From the NCBI GenBank assembly GCA_946611025.1, contig CAMOCR010000008.1, forward strand, positions 1-15,767: DNA of 15,767 bases. The letters run 5' to 3'. How positions within the stretch are numbered: position 1 is the first letter of the stretch; every line of letters begins with the position of its first letter. Position numbers and translations under genes: made by a program. This document shows positions 14,845-15,767 of the stretch, in pieces. The notes below the pieces were generated by a model. That model saw only the letters and a list, made by a program, of their open reading frames with translations. It was not told the origin of the DNA and did not search any database. The DNA is from an uncultured Alphaproteobacteria bacterium (lineage in GTDB: Bacteria > Pseudomonadota > Alphaproteobacteria > Rs-D84).

Positions 14845-15030
14845 ATGCAAACATCAACATCACAACGTACGCCATGCGAAGTCTTTTCACGTTCAATGGG
14901 CTTTATCCGTCCAGTATCGAACTTTAACATTGGCAAATATGCCGAATTTAATGAACGCAAGACATTTACCGAACAAAACAGTTTGTCGGCTGGCGCACGT
15001 CATGCAGATTTGATGAAAAAGGCGGCATAA
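14845..15030 (+). CDS. Stand-alone glycyl radical domain of the class III reductase
   Basis: A 61-residue protein whose middle matches the C-terminal end of NrdD: CEVFSRSMGFIRPVSNF (11-27) followed by NIGKYAEFNERKTF (28-41). Normal NrdD proteins have EV-x-x-R-V-x-GY-x-RPV here, with the glycine carrying the stable radical; Gly19 is the equivalent. The last 20 residues (ending RHADLMKKAA) are not recognised. It lies 40 bases after nrdD in a different frame, has its own RBS, and is followed by nrdG after 6 bases. The inferred role is to dock onto the main subunit, be activated by NrdG and deliver the radical to the active site. A free-standing glycyl radical protein is known in GrcA/YfiD, which repairs pyruvate formate-lyase. 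Confidence 0.9.
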   Translation: MQTSTSQRTPCEVFSRSMGFIRPVSNFNIGKYAEFNERKTFTEQNSLSAGARHADLMKKAA

Positions 15031-15036
15031 TACACC

Positions 15037-15738
15037 ATGCGTGATATTCAAATTGGCGGATTGGTTTCGTTCACCACAATTGACTATCCCGGAAAATTGG
15101 CGGCGGTGCTGTTTCTGGTTGGTTGTCCGTTGCGATGTGCGTATTGTTCCAATCCGCATTTGCTGGAAATTGGCCCCGGTGAATACGATCCCGAAAAAGT
15201 ATATGAATGGTTGCAATCGCGTGTGGGCAAGTTAGAAGCGGTCGTTTTTTCCGGTGGCGAAGCATTGATGCAGGGTGATGCCACAATTGAATATATGCAA
15301 CGCGTACGCGAATTGGGGTTTGCAATTGGTCTGCATACAAATGGGTTTTATCCAAAAATGCTGGAACGCGCCGCGCCATATGTTGATTGGATTGGACTGG
15401 ATTACAAGGCAACACGTGAAAAATATGAATCATTGGTCGGCAACGGAATTGCATATGACAATATGATTCAATCACTGGAATTTTGGCAATCAACCGGCAA
15501 AGATTTCGAAGTTCGCATAACCTGTGACCCACGATTTATCGATAAAAACGATTTAATTGCGATTGTGCGCGATTTGCACAAACGGGGGGTGTGCACTGTC
15601 GCGATTCAAAAATATATTGCGCACTTTGAAGATGATGCGCATAAAACGACACCGGCACAGCGGAATCAGTTTTTTGATGACCCCGCCCTGCGCGAAACAG
15701 TTACCGCCATGGTTCCCAACACTATTTGGCGGGAATAA
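15037..15738 (+). CDS. nrdG: Anaerobic ribonucleotide reductase activating protein (radical SAM)
   Basis: A 233-residue radical-SAM enzyme that uses an iron-sulphur cluster and S-adenosylmethionine to abstract hydrogen from the reductase glycine. The cluster motif is Cys30-x3-Cys34-x2-Cys37 (CPLRCAYC), followed by the SAM-binding FSGGEALMQ (71-79). The start SFTTIDYPGKLAAVLFLVGC is typical of the longer activase type, larger than the E. coli enzyme of about 154 residues. It begins 6 bases after the glycyl radical gene, with AAGGCGG inside that gene's end as its likely ribosome site. Its substrate here should be the glycine on the small protein. The operon ends right after it. Confidence 0.95.
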   Translation: MRDIQIGGLVSFTTIDYPGKLAAVLFLVGCPLRCAYCSNPHLLEIGPGEYDPEKVYEWLQSRVGKLEAVVFSGGEALMQGDATIEYMQRVRELGFAIGLHTNGFYPKMLERAAPYVDWIGLDYKATREKYESLVGNGIAYDNMIQSLEFWQSTGKDFEVRITCDPRFIDKNDLIAIVRDLHKRGVCTVAIQKYIAHFEDDAHKTTPAQRNQFFDDPALRETVTAMVPNTIWRE

Positions 15739-15765
15739 AAAAACGCCCAATCGGGCGTTTTTTTA
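15739..15765 (+). terminator. Terminator of the nrd operon
   Basis: Stem ACGCCC/GGGCGT (15743-15748 and 15753-15758) with loop AATC, preceded by As and followed by seven Ts, starting directly after the nrdG stop codon. It could also work in reverse. Confidence 0.9.
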
Positions 15766-15767
15766 TT

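Noticed and set aside
1..15767. CRISPR array, insertion sequence or integrated phage
   Set aside because: No regularly spaced repeats, transposase or integrase frames, or attachment-type repeats were seen; the P5-like domain alone is not enough.

Overview
The window looks like a chromosomal segment of an AT-leaning, host- or gut-associated Alphaproteobacterium living without oxygen at least part of the time. Three gene pairs point to the class: a small coiled-coil protein overlapping zapA (the ZauP-ZapA arrangement known from Caulobacter), lptE overlapping holA, and map followed by radC. The anaerobic (class III) ribonucleotide reductase operon points to anaerobic growth. Nothing indicates a plasmid, phage or insertion sequence; this is mostly housekeeping sequence with several lineage-specific proteins of unknown function.

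Layout. Positions 1-72 are the 3' part of a tRNA-Leu(UAG), followed by rpmG (ribosomal protein L33). Facing it is parC (topoisomerase IV subunit A). Between 2.7 and 3.6 kb a secreted protein with a phage P5-like, lysozyme-type domain is read on the plus strand from a good promoter. A divergent block follows: zapA and its upstream partner on the minus strand, and on the plus strand an acidic disordered protein translationally coupled to a two-helix membrane protein. From 8452 down to 5538 runs a tight minus-strand operon lptE-holA-map-radC (LPS assembly, replication, N-terminal methionine removal, RadC). Divergent from lptE is a membrane-anchored protein with 22 cysteines. Next come two minus-strand units: an unknown 270-residue protein with a palindrome over its promoter, and a long-chain acyl-CoA synthetase-type enzyme. 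A roughly 435-base noncoding gap rich in small palindromes leads into the nrd operon.

The most interesting part is that operon (12.7-15.7 kb). Two NrdR-box sequences sit at the promoter. The large gene encodes a class III reductase with ATP-cone, catalytic core and zinc-binding end, but it stops without the glycyl radical motif. That motif lies on a separate 61-residue reading frame with its own strong ribosome binding site, followed 6 bases later by nrdG, the radical-SAM activase. The reductase therefore appears to be encoded as two polypeptides, with the radical-bearing loop on a small protein, comparable in principle to the GrcA/YfiD spare part of pyruvate formate-lyase. Whether this split is already catalogued in other proteobacteria cannot be told from the sequence alone.

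Transcription units are closed by short GC hairpins flanked by A and T runs (near 361, 3551, 9780, 10682 and 15739). The first three lie between convergent genes and should work in both directions.
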